A stretch of DNA of 64,000 bases, from NCBI GenBank assembly GCA_013396655.1, contig WBMV01000073.1:832525-896524 (forward strand). The letters run 5' to 3'. Shown piece after piece: positions 35,695 through 49,405 of this stretch. The stretch's first letter is position 1, and each line of letters opens with the position of its first letter. A program made the translations under genes and the position numbers. The notes under the pieces were generated by a model that worked only from the letters and a program-made list of their open reading frames with translations, was not told the origin of the DNA and searched no databases. The stretch comes from Campylorhamphus procurvoides (taxonomy: Eukaryota; Chordata; Aves; Passeriformes; Dendrocolaptidae).

Positions 35695-38600
35695 ATGCTG
35701 GCGGGGCTGGACCTGGTGGGCTCCATCGCCGAGGAGGACGCGGGCCCGGAGGAACCGGACTCTTCGTGCTCCGAGGATGAGGAGGAGGTGCGGCCGGGCC
35801 GGCTCGGGGGGCGGCGGGCTCGGCTGTCCCTCGGTGTCCCCTCACGCATGGCTGTTCCCGCAGGAGCCGTGCGGGCCCCGGCGGGGCCGGCGGAGCGGCG
35901 ATTTCAACGCGGCCTTCGAGTTCTGCGAGGCCGAGGCCGGCGGGGAGGACGCGTGGGCGGCGGCGCTGCGGCAGCTCCGCGGAAAGGTGGGCCCGGGGCC
36001 GGGGGGCAAGGCCCGAGCACCTCCCAGAGCCACCCCGGCCTCCTCTGACAGCCCCTCGCTGTGGTTTATCTGCCTAGAGAGCGGCCACGACGCTGGATGA
36101 GAAGATTGAGAAAGTGAGGCAGAAGAGGAAGCTGCAGGTCAGGGTCTTTTCTCGTTACGGGTGGTATGGTTTTTTTGGCTGTTTCAGGCTGCAAAAGCAT
36201 CCTGAGGCTCAAGGTGCGGCTCATCCCCTTGGCTGGGGTTGCAGCCACGCGTGGTGTTGTTGCTGAGCTGGTAAGGATGTAGGATTGGTAATGATTAAAG
36301 TTGCACAAAATCATGGATCTATGAATGGGCTCATAATAACAAGTCACCATCCCTGGAGGTGTTTGAAGAAAAACTGGACTGCCATGGTCTAGTTGATGTT
36401 GTTGTTGTTCAGTTCTTACTTTGGACTCGATGATCTCTGAGATTATTTCCAACTTAAACAATTCTGTGATTCTGTAACAACGAACACAAGCTTACAAAGA
36501 ATTGAAGCTACTTTTTATCCCTTATATTTAAAGGGTTTTTTTGTAATAATTTTCTAGGAAAGAGAAGCTAAACAAGCAAAAGTGAGAGATGAAGATGCAG
36601 AGCCTGAGGATAATCAAACCACAAAGAAAGAATCTGAGGATTTTAGCAGGGATGATGATGATGTGGAGTCTGAGTATTCAGTGGATGATGAAAGTATCTT
36701 CACAAAAGCAGGTATTAGCAGTACACAGAAAGATGGTCAGGGGCAAGAATCTGACAGACTGCAGAAAAGTCTGTAGTGAAGCTTTGCTGGGAGCAAGCAA
36801 TAACGTTTCATATTTTGTTGTATTCCTTCTGCAGCATTCCTTCTGATTTTAATCAAGCTTATTTTGAATGGTAGCCACAGTACTTTAATTGAACTCATCC
36901 TTGAAGGATAATTTACTTGGCATTTTTACTCTATTGCATGCTTCTGCTTGTTTCTGAGGTTTCTCCCTCAATAGCTCTGAGCAAAAATTATGAGGTTGTC
37001 ACAATATCTTGTCACGTATTTAGCTGTGCTTGGTAATCTCTGTCACATTTCTCTTTCTCTGCAGATAAGGTCAAAGTGAAGGAACGGAGGAAATCAAAAA
37101 AGGGAAAAGTGGTAAGTGTTGGACATTAGCCAAATTGCTCCATCATTTCTTGTGTAGCTAAAAAACCAGCCCAGAGCCCTTTGATAGCATGTTGTGTTCC
37201 TGCCTGTGTTGCTTCAGTTTTGTTGTTTTTTCTGTTTCTAGGAAGCAGAGAGCTTTTTTGAAGATGCCTCTCAATATGATGATAACTTGTCATTCCAGGA
37301 CATGAATCTTTCACGACCTTTGCTAAAGGTATTTATCTAATTTATTTATTATATATGTTACTCTGAAGAATGTTGTACAGTCCTCCCTCCATCAATTAGA
37401 ACTTTCAAATTCGTCTTCTCCTTCAGCTACTCTGAAAAGGAAATTATGTGGGACCTAGTGATAGTCCTTTAGGAGCTGTTATTACAAAACAGGGCTACCT
37501 AGAGCTGCTGCCCAGGAATGTCCAGATGCCTTTGAATTTCTCCAGGAAAGGAGACTGCAACCTCTCTGGGCATCCTGTGCCAGTGTTCAGTCACCCTCAG
37601 GGTGAAAAAGTGGTTCCAGGTGTTCAGAGGGAACCTTCTGTGCTTCATTTTGTGCCCACTGCCTCTGTCCCTGGGCACCACTGAAAAGAGCCTAGTTTCA
37701 TCCTCTTTCCACCCTCTTGTCAGGTATTTATATCCATTGACAAGTCTCCCCTGAGTCCTCTTTCCTCCAGGTTGAACAGTCCTAGCTCTGTCAGCCTTTT
37801 GCCATATGTGAGGTGTTCCCAGGCCCTTCATAAACTTTATAGCCCTTTGCTGGTCTCTCTCTCCAATATATCCTGTCTCTTGTACTCAGGAGCCCAGGGT
37901 TAGACACAGTACTCCAGGTGTGGCCATGCCAGAGACAGAGTTTAATTGCTGTATCTCCTTTGTAGGCAATCACAGCTCTTGGCTTCAAGCAACCAACCCC
38001 TATTCAGAAGGCTTGTATCCCAGTGGGTCTTCTGGGCAAGGATATTTGTGCATGTGCTGCCACTGGGACAGGTAGGGGCTTGAGCAGGGTGCCAGAACCA
38101 TGGAGAATGAACTATTCACAATAATTGGTAATTCTGCTTAATTTTTTTGTTTAGGCAAAACAGCTGCCTTCATCTTGCCTGTCCTTGAGCGCCTGATTTA
38201 CAAACCTCGTCAGGCTCCAATAACACGTGTACTGGTTCTTGTGCCCACACGAGAATTGGGTATTCAGGTGCACTCTGTCACAAAACAGCTGGCACAGTTC
38301 AGTAGTGTCACAACTTGCCTTGCTGTAGGTGAGTATTAAGTTGTTTATGTGAACTGTACAGCTCACTGTAAGCCACTATAGGGAACTGTGAATTCTGTGT
38401 TGTAAAACTGGAGGTTGTACAGTTACTATGGTTCTAGTAGATACACTGTGGTTTAAAATCTCAATTTCCAGTAGTGTGCTGCACTTCTTTGTTGGTTTCT
38501 GAGAAACAGAATGTGGTGTCACTTCTGTTTGTGAATGTGGTTTAATCTGAGTTATTTCCCATTCCTCAGGCAATTTGCTTCCCTGTACTCTGCAGCAGCT

Positions 38601-41600
38601 GCTCGGGGGCTCAGTAGTCTGTGTTGACTCTCTTTCAGGTGGCCTGGATGTGAAGACTCAGGAAGCAGCTCTGCGCTCTGGGCCAGACATTCTTATCGCC
38701 ACTCCTGGGCGACTGATTGATCATCTCCACAACTGCCCTTCTTTCCACCTGAGCAGTGTTGAAGTGCTGATTTTGGATGAAGCAGACAGGTAGGGTCAGT
38801 AGGACAGCAGGGATAGACATGGTAGTTTTCTGCTTTCCTTCTCCCAGGCTATAGGGCCGTCCTTGTTGCCCTGCCTTAAGCAATGTTGCTTAGCTATGAC
38901 CAGTGAAGCTGCCTTACCTTGCTGTTTTTCTGCTGTGTAGGATGCTGGATGAATACTTTGAGGAACAGATGAAGGAAATCATCAGGTTGTGCTCCCACCA
39001 CCGTCAGACAATGCTTTTCTCTGCCACAATGACAGAGGAGGTAAGACAAGCTGGTGAGAAGTGTATTGAGGCAGGAAGCAGAATGGTAGTTTACCTTGTC
39101 TTTTATCTGAAATCACGTGGACTTTTTTTTCCTCATCTGTTTTTGTAGGTGAAGGATTTGGCTTCTGTTTCCCTGAAAAATCCTGTCCGAATTTTCGTGA
39201 ACAGCAACACGGATGTTGCGCCTTTCCTGCGGCAGGAATTTATCCGGATCAGGCCCAACCGAGAGGGGGACCGTGAAGCCATTGTCACAGGTTAGTGATG
39301 AGCAAGGACAAGCTGGAATCAGTGAGTGACTGTGAAGCAGGATTCTTAAGAGGACTTTGTTTTAGCTCTACTGACACGAACGTTCCAAGATCACGTGATG
39401 CTTTTCACCCAGACCAAGAAGCAGGCTCACCGTATGCACATCCTGCTGGGACTGATGGGTCTGCGGGTTGGGGAGCTGCATGGGAACCTCTCTCAGGCAC
39501 AGCGGCTGGAATCACTCAGGTATTACCAAGCTTACTTGACGATCCTAGGCTAAAAAGAAGTTGGAAGTTTTAGGGTGGAAGCAGATTGCTACATTCATTG
39601 CTAATGCATTTGCTTTCTCTGCTCAGGCGCTTTAAGGATGAGGACATTGATATCCTGGTAGCTACAGATGTGGCTGCACGTGGTCTTGATATTGAAGGTG
39701 TTAAAACAGTGAGTATTTGCAGTGCTGGGTTTTTTAAGGAGGCCTTTAATGAGGCCTTTCCCTAACCCTGTTTCTGTTACAGGTTATCAATTTTACCATG
39801 CCCAACACTGCCAAACACTATGTCCATCGTGTGGGTCGGACAGCCAGAGCAGGCAAGGCTGGGTGTTCAGTCTCCCTTGTGGGTGAGGAAGAGCGCAAGA
39901 TGCTGAAGGATATCGTCAAGACTGCTAAAACACCAGTGAAAGCCAGAATTGTCCCCCAAGGTACACACCTCACTGAGGTAAAAAACAGGAGAGCAGTACA
40001 CAGGGCATATCATGGTAGAGAGGGACACTAAAAGAGGTGCTGAAAAGCAAGACGGACTTCATGTGAGCTGCCTCTGATGTTCACATGGTGTTGTTTTCAG
40101 ATGTCATATTAAAATTTCGAGAGAAGATTGAGAATCTAGAGAAAGATATCTATGCAGTTCTGTGCTTGGAGCGTGAGGAACGTGAGATGCAGCAGTCAGA
40201 GGCCCAGGTAAGCAATTTTTTTAGAAGTTGTTTTTTTTAGGACCTAGTATAGATGTAGTCCATAATGAGGTTACCCTAAAAGCACTTAACCTGCCTACTT
40301 TAGAAGAGGGAAGAGACACGTATTGTTTTAGCCATCACAAGCTCACGTCTTGCTTGAATTGTCTCAGATCAATAGGGCAAAGAAGCAGCTGGAGACAGGA
40401 AAAAAAGAGACTGGGGGTGAGAGTTTGGAGCGGAGCTGGTTCCAGACCCGTGAGGAAAGGAAGAAGGAGAAATGTGAGTCATGACACTGCTGCCGTGTTA
40501 AATTCTATAGCTGCAACTGGCCTCTGCTCTCTGCTTTAAGAGGTTTTTTTCCTCTGTTTTTCTTTAGTGGCTAAAGCCCTGCAGGAATTTGACCTAGCAT
40601 TACGAGGGAAAAAGAAAAGGAAGAAATTTATGCAGGACACACAGAAAAAAGCCCAAATGACTGTGAGTACATTTATGGTCAAGTGAGACCCTGGGTGGAC
40701 TATCATAGTTTTCCTTCAGCAAAACCTCACATCACTGCAAACTTACATTTTAACATCTTTCAGCCAGAGGAAAGGTCACAGTTTGAAATCTTGAAATCAC
40801 AAATGTATGCTGAGCGTCTGGCGAAGAGGAATCGCCGAGCAAAGAGAGCCAGAGCCTTGCCAGAAGACGAACCAGCAGCAGCACCAGCAGGTCGAGATTT
40901 TTGTTTTACAGCTCTTACCTTATGTCACATACTTTGCTAGAAATAGGTGTAAATTAAACTAGTTTGTGTAGAGAGAGGTACTGATCTTTGAAAGAATGGT
41001 CACCAGTGCTGGCCCCAGGGCACACGTTTGCAGAGAGCAATCACTGCTTTTCCTGATGGTTTGGCCAATTGTTGTGGTCAACAGTACTGGGATGATGTTG
41101 TGGCCTTCCATTTACAACCAATGTTCTGACTGTTCTCTGTTAGGTCCCAAGAAGAAGAAAAAAGTGTCTGTGTTTGATGAAGAGCTGACCAACACGAGCA
41201 GGAAGGCTCTGAAGCAGTACCGCGCTGGGTAAGTACTTAGTGCTGCCTTAGTCCAGACTTTAGTAGGTATCTTTGTATCTCTGGACTTTTTCAGGGATAC
41301 TTTGATTGATACTAGGGGAAAGGTGGGCAGGGTTCTTTTGAGAAGTGCCTTTGCTTGATGTAATTCTGTGACTTGTCTTACCTCTCCTCCCTCAAGCCCA
41401 TCATTTGAAGATCGAAAACGCTTGGGTATTGCCCAGCGTAGGAAAGGAGGAAACTTCAAATCCAAGTCCAGGTATAGCTCCCTTTATTATTCAAGGTTGG
41501 GGGGTTTTTCCCTACTTTCTTTTTCATCTTCTTGTGATTGTTAAGAGGCCCTTGCTGAAAGGTTTGTTTGTTCTAGAGTACCTTACCCTCCTACTGCAGG

Positions 41601-41769
41601 CCTGGGGGCCCTGAAGGACGCTGCCTTTAATAGCACATTCCTAGCCTTCTACTTGGGAAAATACTTTGCCTAGAAAATGCTCAGTGCTGTTCCTCATCTG
41701 TCATTGAGAGTAGGGCTGGAATGAAATGTTACTTCAATTATCTTCTCTTTCAGGTACAAGAGAAAGTAA
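35695..41769 (+). CDS. DDX27: DEAD-box RNA helicase DDX27, 21 exons
   Basis: Exons: 35695-35787, 35864-35986, 36078-36137, 36558-36711, 37065-37111, 37242-37328, 37966-38071, 38155-38328, 38639-38789, 38941-39040, 39149-39290, 39366-39519, 39627-39708, 39783-39960, 40101-40207, 40368-40473, 40568-40662, 40764-40890, 41144-41228, 41397-41471, 41754-41769. They total 2262 nt, giving 753 aa. Seen in order: an acidic N-terminus starting [35 protein letters not shown], a Q-motif region TPIQKACIP, Walker A ATGTGKT near residue 222, VPTREL, TPGR, DEAD near 328-331, [13 protein letters not shown] near 505, and a Lys-rich C-terminus with [20 protein letters not shown]. The family works in the nucleolus on 47S rRNA 3' processing and 60S biogenesis, with the PeBoW complex in mammals. 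Exons 1-2 are much GC-richer than the rest and diverge most from human. Confidence 0.95.
36340..36476 (+). mobile_element. CR1 fragment in DDX27 intron 3
   Basis: It carries 'caccatccctggaggtgttt' and ends with 'aacaattctgtgattctgt', the usual CR1 3' terminus. A short GTT repeat interrupts it. Confidence 0.88.
37490..37945 (-). mobile_element. CR1 element in DDX27 intron 6
   Basis: About 455 bases of inverted CR1 sequence. Plus-strand hallmarks are 'ggtgaaaaagtggttccagg', 'ccaggttgaacagtcctagc', 'gaggtgttcccaggcccttc' and 'cagtactccaggtgtggcc'. It is the longest CR1 copy I see here and stops about 20 bases before the acceptor of exon 7 (37964-37965). Confidence 0.92.
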
Positions 41770-41953
41770 GAACTATTGGCAATTACCAGATGGGAAATTT
41801 CAGACATGCTCTGTACAGAGACTTGATTTCTTTGTACCGCAAGCAGACAACTTCAGTAAAAGTGAAGTTTTTCTTCCAAGCTCTGGAATAGCTTTGGGCT
41901 GTTTGTCAACTGGGTTGAAGACCCTGTGTGAAAACATCTGTAGCAGCCCATGC

Positions 41954-41959
41954 AATAAA
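41954..41959 (+). terminator. DDX27: DDX27 polyadenylation signal AATAAA
   Basis: A canonical hexamer 185 bases after the stop codon, with a T-rich stretch just downstream. Confidence 0.75.
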
Positions 41960-42206
41960 GAATTATTTTTGTTTTACAAGGCTTACTCTGTTTCATAGGA
42001 TAGTTAGAGCACCTCAGAGTTGGGATCTATTACATCTGTTAAATCCTTCTTGGAATGTTTATTTCTGAACTGTCTGTACAAATTGAGCTTTTTGCCTCAA
42101 ACCTGCTCTTCTGGGATGACCAAACTGCAGCAGTAAAAAGTAACATCTACACTCCTTAAATAAACAGACCAGTACAACAGTGACTCCAAGTATTGGGTTT
42201 TCCAAC

Positions 42207-42212
42207 TTTATT
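42207..42212 (-). terminator. SNRPB: SNRPB polyadenylation signal
   Basis: TTTATT on the plus strand lies about 130 bases beyond the SNRPB stop codon. Another hexamer lies nearer the stop, around 42293. The DDX27 signal is about 250 bases away on the other strand. Confidence 0.6.
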
Positions 42213-42338
42213 AAAAAGGGCAAAGTTGACAAGCAGTAAATATAAAATATACATAACAAAGTTTTGAGAGGTGGTACTTCTGGATGTATCTCTTTATTTG
42301 GGCCTTTTCACAGTTCAAAGGTATACTACAGAATAATC

Positions 42339-44359
<2,021 letters not shown>

Positions 44360-45315
44360 NNNNNNNNNNNNNNNNNNNNNNNNNNNNNNNNNNNNNNNNN
44401 NNNNNNNNNNNNNNNNNNNNNNNNNNNNNNNNNNNNNNNNNNNNNNNNNNNNNNNNNNNNNNNNNNNNNNNNNNNNNNNNNNNNNNNNNNNNNNNNNNNN
44501 NNNNNNNNNNNNNNNNNNNNNNNNNNNNNNNNNNNNNNNNNNNNNNNNNNNNNNNNNNNNNNNNNNNNNNNNNNNNNNNNNNNNNNNNNNNNNNNNNNNN
44601 NNNNNNNNNNNNNNNNNNNNNNNNNNNNNNNNNNNNNNNNNNNNNNNNNNNNNNNNNNNNNNNNNNNNNNNNNNNNNNNNNNNNNNNNNNNNNNNNNNNN
44701 NNNNNNNNNNNNNNNNNNNNNNNNNNNNNNNNNNNNNNNNNNNNNNNNNNNNNNNNNNNNNNNNNNNNNNNNNNNNNNNNNNNNNNNNNNNNNNNNNNNN
44801 NNNNNNNNNNNNNNNNNNNNNNNNNNNNNNNNNNNNNNNNNNNNNNNNNNNNNNNNNNNNNNNNNNNNNNNNNNNNNNNNNNNNNNNNNNNNNNNNNNNN
44901 NNNNNNNNNNNNNNNNNNNNNNNNNNNNNNNNNNNNNNNNNNNNNNNNNNNNNNNNNNNNNNNNNNNNNNNNNNNNNNNNNNNNNNNNNNNNNNNNNNNN
45001 NNNNNNNNNNNNNNNNNNNNNNNNNNNNNNNNNNNNNNNNNNNNNNNNNNNNNNNNNNNNNNNNNNNNNNNNNNNNNNNNNNNNNNNNNNNNNNNNNNNN
45101 NNNNNNNNNNNNNNNNNNNNNNNNNNNNNNNNNNNNNNNNNNNNNNNNNNNNNNNNNNNNNNNNNNNNNNNNNNNNNNNNNNNNNNNNNNNNNNNNNNNN
45201 NNNNNNNNNNNNNNNNNNNNNNNNNNNNNNNNNNNNNNNNNNNNNNNNNNNNNNNNNNNNNNNNNNNNNNNNNNNNNNNNNNNNNNNNNNNNNNNNNNNN
45301 NNNNNNNNNNNNNNN
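44360..45315. other. Assembly gap (about 956 N)
   Basis: Unsequenced. By position it should hold SNRPB exon 1 with its ATG and promoter, and probably the ELMO2 5' UTR exon, since the two genes diverge from here. Confidence 0.98.
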
Positions 45316-48300
45316 TAGGATGGGAATAGAGAGCCACAGCCATCGGTGCAGCCCCCCAGACCTGCCCTCCCAAACCCCACTGCCTCCCCCACCCGCCCCC
45401 GGCCTGGCCCTGCAGCCCCCTCGGGGCCCAAGGCACAGAACGGACAGCACTTTGCAGGAATTAAAATTAAAAATAGTTGTTCAGCACCTTAAATCGAGTT
45501 TTGGCCTGAGCTGCAGGAGTGGCCGACTCGCTGTCGCTTTCAGCTCACATGACTGATTAAAAATAATTTAAAAACACAGTTCTCTTTTTGCGCGTTGCTG
45601 TCGGTTTCTGTGTTTGCCAAGAGATGGCCTGTGCCAAGCTGTGTTGGAATGTGCATGACCAGAGCACGTAGGCTTAAGTGTTTTGCAGCCAGAGTGCAGC
45701 CCTGGAAGGCCTTTGGAGGAATGCAGGATTTCAGAGATGGAATCTGAGCCCCTTGGTTCTCCTGGTGAAGGATGTTTCTTATTGCTTGATAAGAGAGGTG
45801 GCATAGAAAACTGTGTGCCCATCAGGTTGGATTCTGCTGCCTACTACCCCTTCAGGCTGCTTGGCCAAGGTGTCTTCTCTGCACACCTGTGCAGTTAGTC
45901 CCTCTGCCAGCATCACTTCCAGCTTTCCCTTGGCCTGTTGGCACCCTCTGGTGACTTTCTGGGATCTGACCTGGGCGTCTTGTCACATCTACAGGTTTCA
46001 GAAGCTGCAGCTATTCACTTGTTGACTGGGGGTTTCCGACCAGGCAGCTTTTCTTTTCCAGGGAATGTTCTTTCATCCTCCTCATTTTCATTCTGTGTGC
46101 AGCACACTTTGTTCTCTATCTGTAATGAAAAGAAGATTGAGTTTGTGAATAGGGAAGTTCTGCTTAAAATACTCCAGTTGTTTTAGCTTGCAGCTTCTCA
46201 GAAGTCTCCTGAATAGTGTTTTTAGTGGTTGTGTGGATTTCTTGCCCTGCAGCAACCCCTGCACTACTGCTTTGTGTGACAGAGCTACTTGCAGAAGCAG
46301 AGTGAATTAATTTTTGATGGATTTCAGCTTGGCTGCTGTGTCCCTGTATCAAACTGTGGGAATTGTTTACATGCTGTTGTTGTGAAGGAAGTGCTGAGAG
46401 ACCCACAAGCGACTGATAATCACAATTATGCAAAATCACAGTCTGTGCTTCTTCAGGAGAGATTCTGAGCAGTCATTTTATCAGCTCTTTTGCTGTAGCA
46501 CTACAAAATGTCCATTGTAAAACTGATCATCTGACACCTCTCTTGTCTGCAGACATGCAGTGAAATCTTTTCAAAGCATGCTTTTGGCAGACAACCTGGT
46601 GCTAAGAGGCTGACCTGAAGTACCCTTTGTATTCATGGTCCACTCTTCATTTTCCTCTTCTGGAAAGCTGCTTCTGCTGAGCCACTGATCTGTGTAGGTC
46701 CTTCAAAAGGCTGTTTGACCCAGACTGTTTCAAGAGTTTCCTACCTTTTTTTAGTTTTTTAATTCTTACTTCTCTGGGTTCTGCTTAGCCAGTTGCTTTT
46801 GGTCTTCAAATCTCAGCCTTGGTAGAGGTATCTGGGGTATCTGTTCTGTGGTGCTGCTGTGCAAGGGAACAGTCTTTAAGCTCTATTTCTTTCCCTGTGT
46901 GTTTGCTGTGCCTTGAATACTGATGGGAATAGGGAATACGGTTGCCAGTCATGAGTGGGTGTTCATTTATGGAAGAAATTTGGGGCTGAAATAGTCTTAA
47001 ATATCACTGAGTTTGTATGTAGGTGAGAGGCTTTTTTTTTCAGACATCAAGGTAGTGCAACACAGCTTGGTTGGTTCCTGTTTTCGGTGGTAAGGGTATC
47101 AGGGGAGCTGCAGGTACAGTGCATGGCCTCTAGGAGCTGTGGGCCAACCTCTGCAGTACTTTTTTTGATGAAATAGGACATTTATATGGCCTTGAGGACA
47201 TGTTTTAGTGGTGCACTTGGCAGTGTTAGGGTTATGGTTAGACTTGATAATCTTAAGGGTATTTTCCAGCCTAAATGATTCTGTGATTTATGTGGAATTT
47301 CCCATATTTTATCAGTGTTTCTGTTTGAATGGGCACTTCCTCTCCCTGAACGAGGCATGTTCTTTGCGTAGAAAAAGGCAAGTTAGAGACTTGCAAAGCT
47401 ACTACCTCTAGTAATCTGGGCATATAAAGTACTGTATTCCCTTGTACCCTTCAGTGGCACCTTGCATTTTAAGTTGCAGTGCAAATAAAACACTGTGTAC
47501 TGCAAGAGGCTGAAGGGAGAAGTGGTAATTAGATGCAAATGACTCATGGGTATAATAGTTTAAAAAGTTGCAAATTCAGTTCCTAATACTCCAGGAAGTA
47601 ATCTTTGAGCCATGTCTCTTCCCTGTGTATTTGTCATGCCTGAACACTGAATGGATTTAGATGTTTTCTAATTGCAAATTGGCTCATTCATAGGAGGAGT
47701 AATTAGCTATTCAGTTATTACAAGCCACTCTGGCTGTTAGAGATGGTGTGTGTGTGCTTCTGCATAGGACTGAGGGTTCTCAGGCTTTCAGGTTTAGGCC
47801 ATCATAGGCTTTAATAGCTGAATGGAGAACAGCAAGTGGAAATTACACACCTTTTGGGAACTGCCTATTTTTAGATTTAATACATGGAAACCTGTATATC
47901 CTGCAGATCTGGGGGTGTCATACAAATTGGGCACGTTGGGGGGTATGTACAGAGCTACTGATTGTATGCCAGTAATTGCCAATGTATACTTAAAGATTTA
48001 GTTGAGCTATTGCTGCAAAAGACATTTCAAAGTCTAAATTATTTTCATTTTATTTTAGTATGTGTGGTTCAGGGAAAAGGAAGTGAGGAAGACTGATTCA
48101 TGTTTCTATTAGGTTCATCTGTCTTTTTGCAAGACAGCAGGGTTGTGTAAGCTCTGACTTCTTATGGCTGCTGTATAGAGTACATTGGTTCAGCAAGCTT
48201 TCTTGCTTCTGCCTCATCTCTTTTCTTATACTGTATTTGAATGTTAGAGAAAGTCTTTTTGGATCAGGAGGGACTCTTCTGCCTTGCAGTGTGGTGTGCT

Positions 48301-49357
48301 TGGCAGACTTTTCCTGTCCTCAGAAATACCAGGTATTGACCATTGCTTGTGAAGAGCCTGAAAAAAAGAGACTGAAGAGGCTGGTGTGAGTAGGCTTGCT
48401 ATGGATACTACTACTACTAAGTGCTGAACAGGGGGCTTTAATCTTCTGAATAAATCTGAGTTCAAAGCTTTCCCATCTTTATGCAGATTCCCAAGTGCTT
48501 TGCTTGCAGTGAGCTGTAATTCTGGGTTCCTTATGCTGTATTGCCTGAATTTCTAGTTTACTTTGGAAAACAGAAGATGAGCTGGTTCAGGAGGAGTGTG
48601 GAAGAAATGAGTAGAGTCTAAATACTGATTCCAAGGAGTATGAAAATAGCACCCAGCTCTGTATGCATTTAGGGTTAGAGGCCTCCTGAGAACATATTTG
48701 CTGCAAGTTAGCATGTCTGTGTTAGCAAAGACTAAATTGTCTCTTTCTGTCTTGGAATGAGAGAATAGAGTGCTGATAATCAACATTTGAGAAGAAATTT
48801 GCGATAAGACATGCTCATGGGGTTTGGAGACAGTGTTTCCACAGGACACCATACGCTCTGTGCTTTCTGTTAATGAATTAGCCCAGCTCTGTGAGCTTTT
48901 TTGAAACACTAATTTAATTGCACCCTCTTATGAGCAGTCTTCCTTTGTGTGGCATCCCCTTGTCCAACCCATGGGAGGGAGGTTACTGGGCAGTTTGTTC
49001 CTGTTCTCATGTACAGACTGCAGATAAGCTGGGAAAATAATGCTTTGCTAGTCCTATAAATTGACCTGACATTATGGACAGTGGGTGGTAGATGGGGCTT
49101 TGCTGATCAGAGTGACCCTCTTTGTGAATACCCTGACAAGCTCAGAACTATTCCTTGGGTGATAAGTTTGGACATACCATTTCACAGTGTGCTGTTTTAG
49201 TGTGAGGCCTTGATCTCTGCTACACTGGATGTTCTGTCCCTATCAGGCCCAGGAAACCATAATGCTGATCTGGTGTTCTGTTAAACCTTGGTGTTAGATC
49301 CAAGGTAACAAAAGAAATAGTTTTGAGAGAGATGCTCACTATCCTTTCTCTTAACAG
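45316..49357 (+). other. ELMO2: ELMO2 5' intronic sequence; no coding exon recognised
   Basis: About 4 kb between the gap and the first coding ELMO2 exon. No open frame here resembles a protein. The first 130 bases are C-rich; the rest is A/T-rich. It includes a short CR1 3' end near 47221-47290. It is probably the first intron of ELMO2, with its untranslated first exon in the gap. Confidence 0.55.
47221..47290 (+). mobile_element. CR1 3' terminus fragment
   Basis: About 70 bases ending 'tgattctgtgattta', preceded by 'gacttgataatctta'. It is short but typical of CR1 ends. Confidence 0.7.
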
Positions 49358-49405
49358 GTGTGGAGGTGTGTGCTATTGTAAAGGCACTTGGAGGAGTCTG
49401 GAGCA

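Larger units (their letters stand above)
35194..35700. promoter_or_regulatory. Divergent CpG-rich promoter of ZNFX1 and DDX27
   Basis: The two start codons, 35233 (minus) and 35695 (plus), are only 462 bases apart and the sequence between is CpG-dense without a TATA box. It holds an ISRE (35386-35398), an ETS-like CCACTTCC (35397-35404), a 24-bp direct repeat at about 35290-35337 and a CACGTG E-box (35661-35666). A single N at 35547 marks a small gap in a C-rich stretch. Confidence 0.75.

Noticed and set aside
41040..41143. Possible box C/D snoRNA in a DDX27 intron (GATGATG followed by CTGAC)
   Set aside because: The C box is imperfect, the C-to-D distance is too short and I see no terminal stem.
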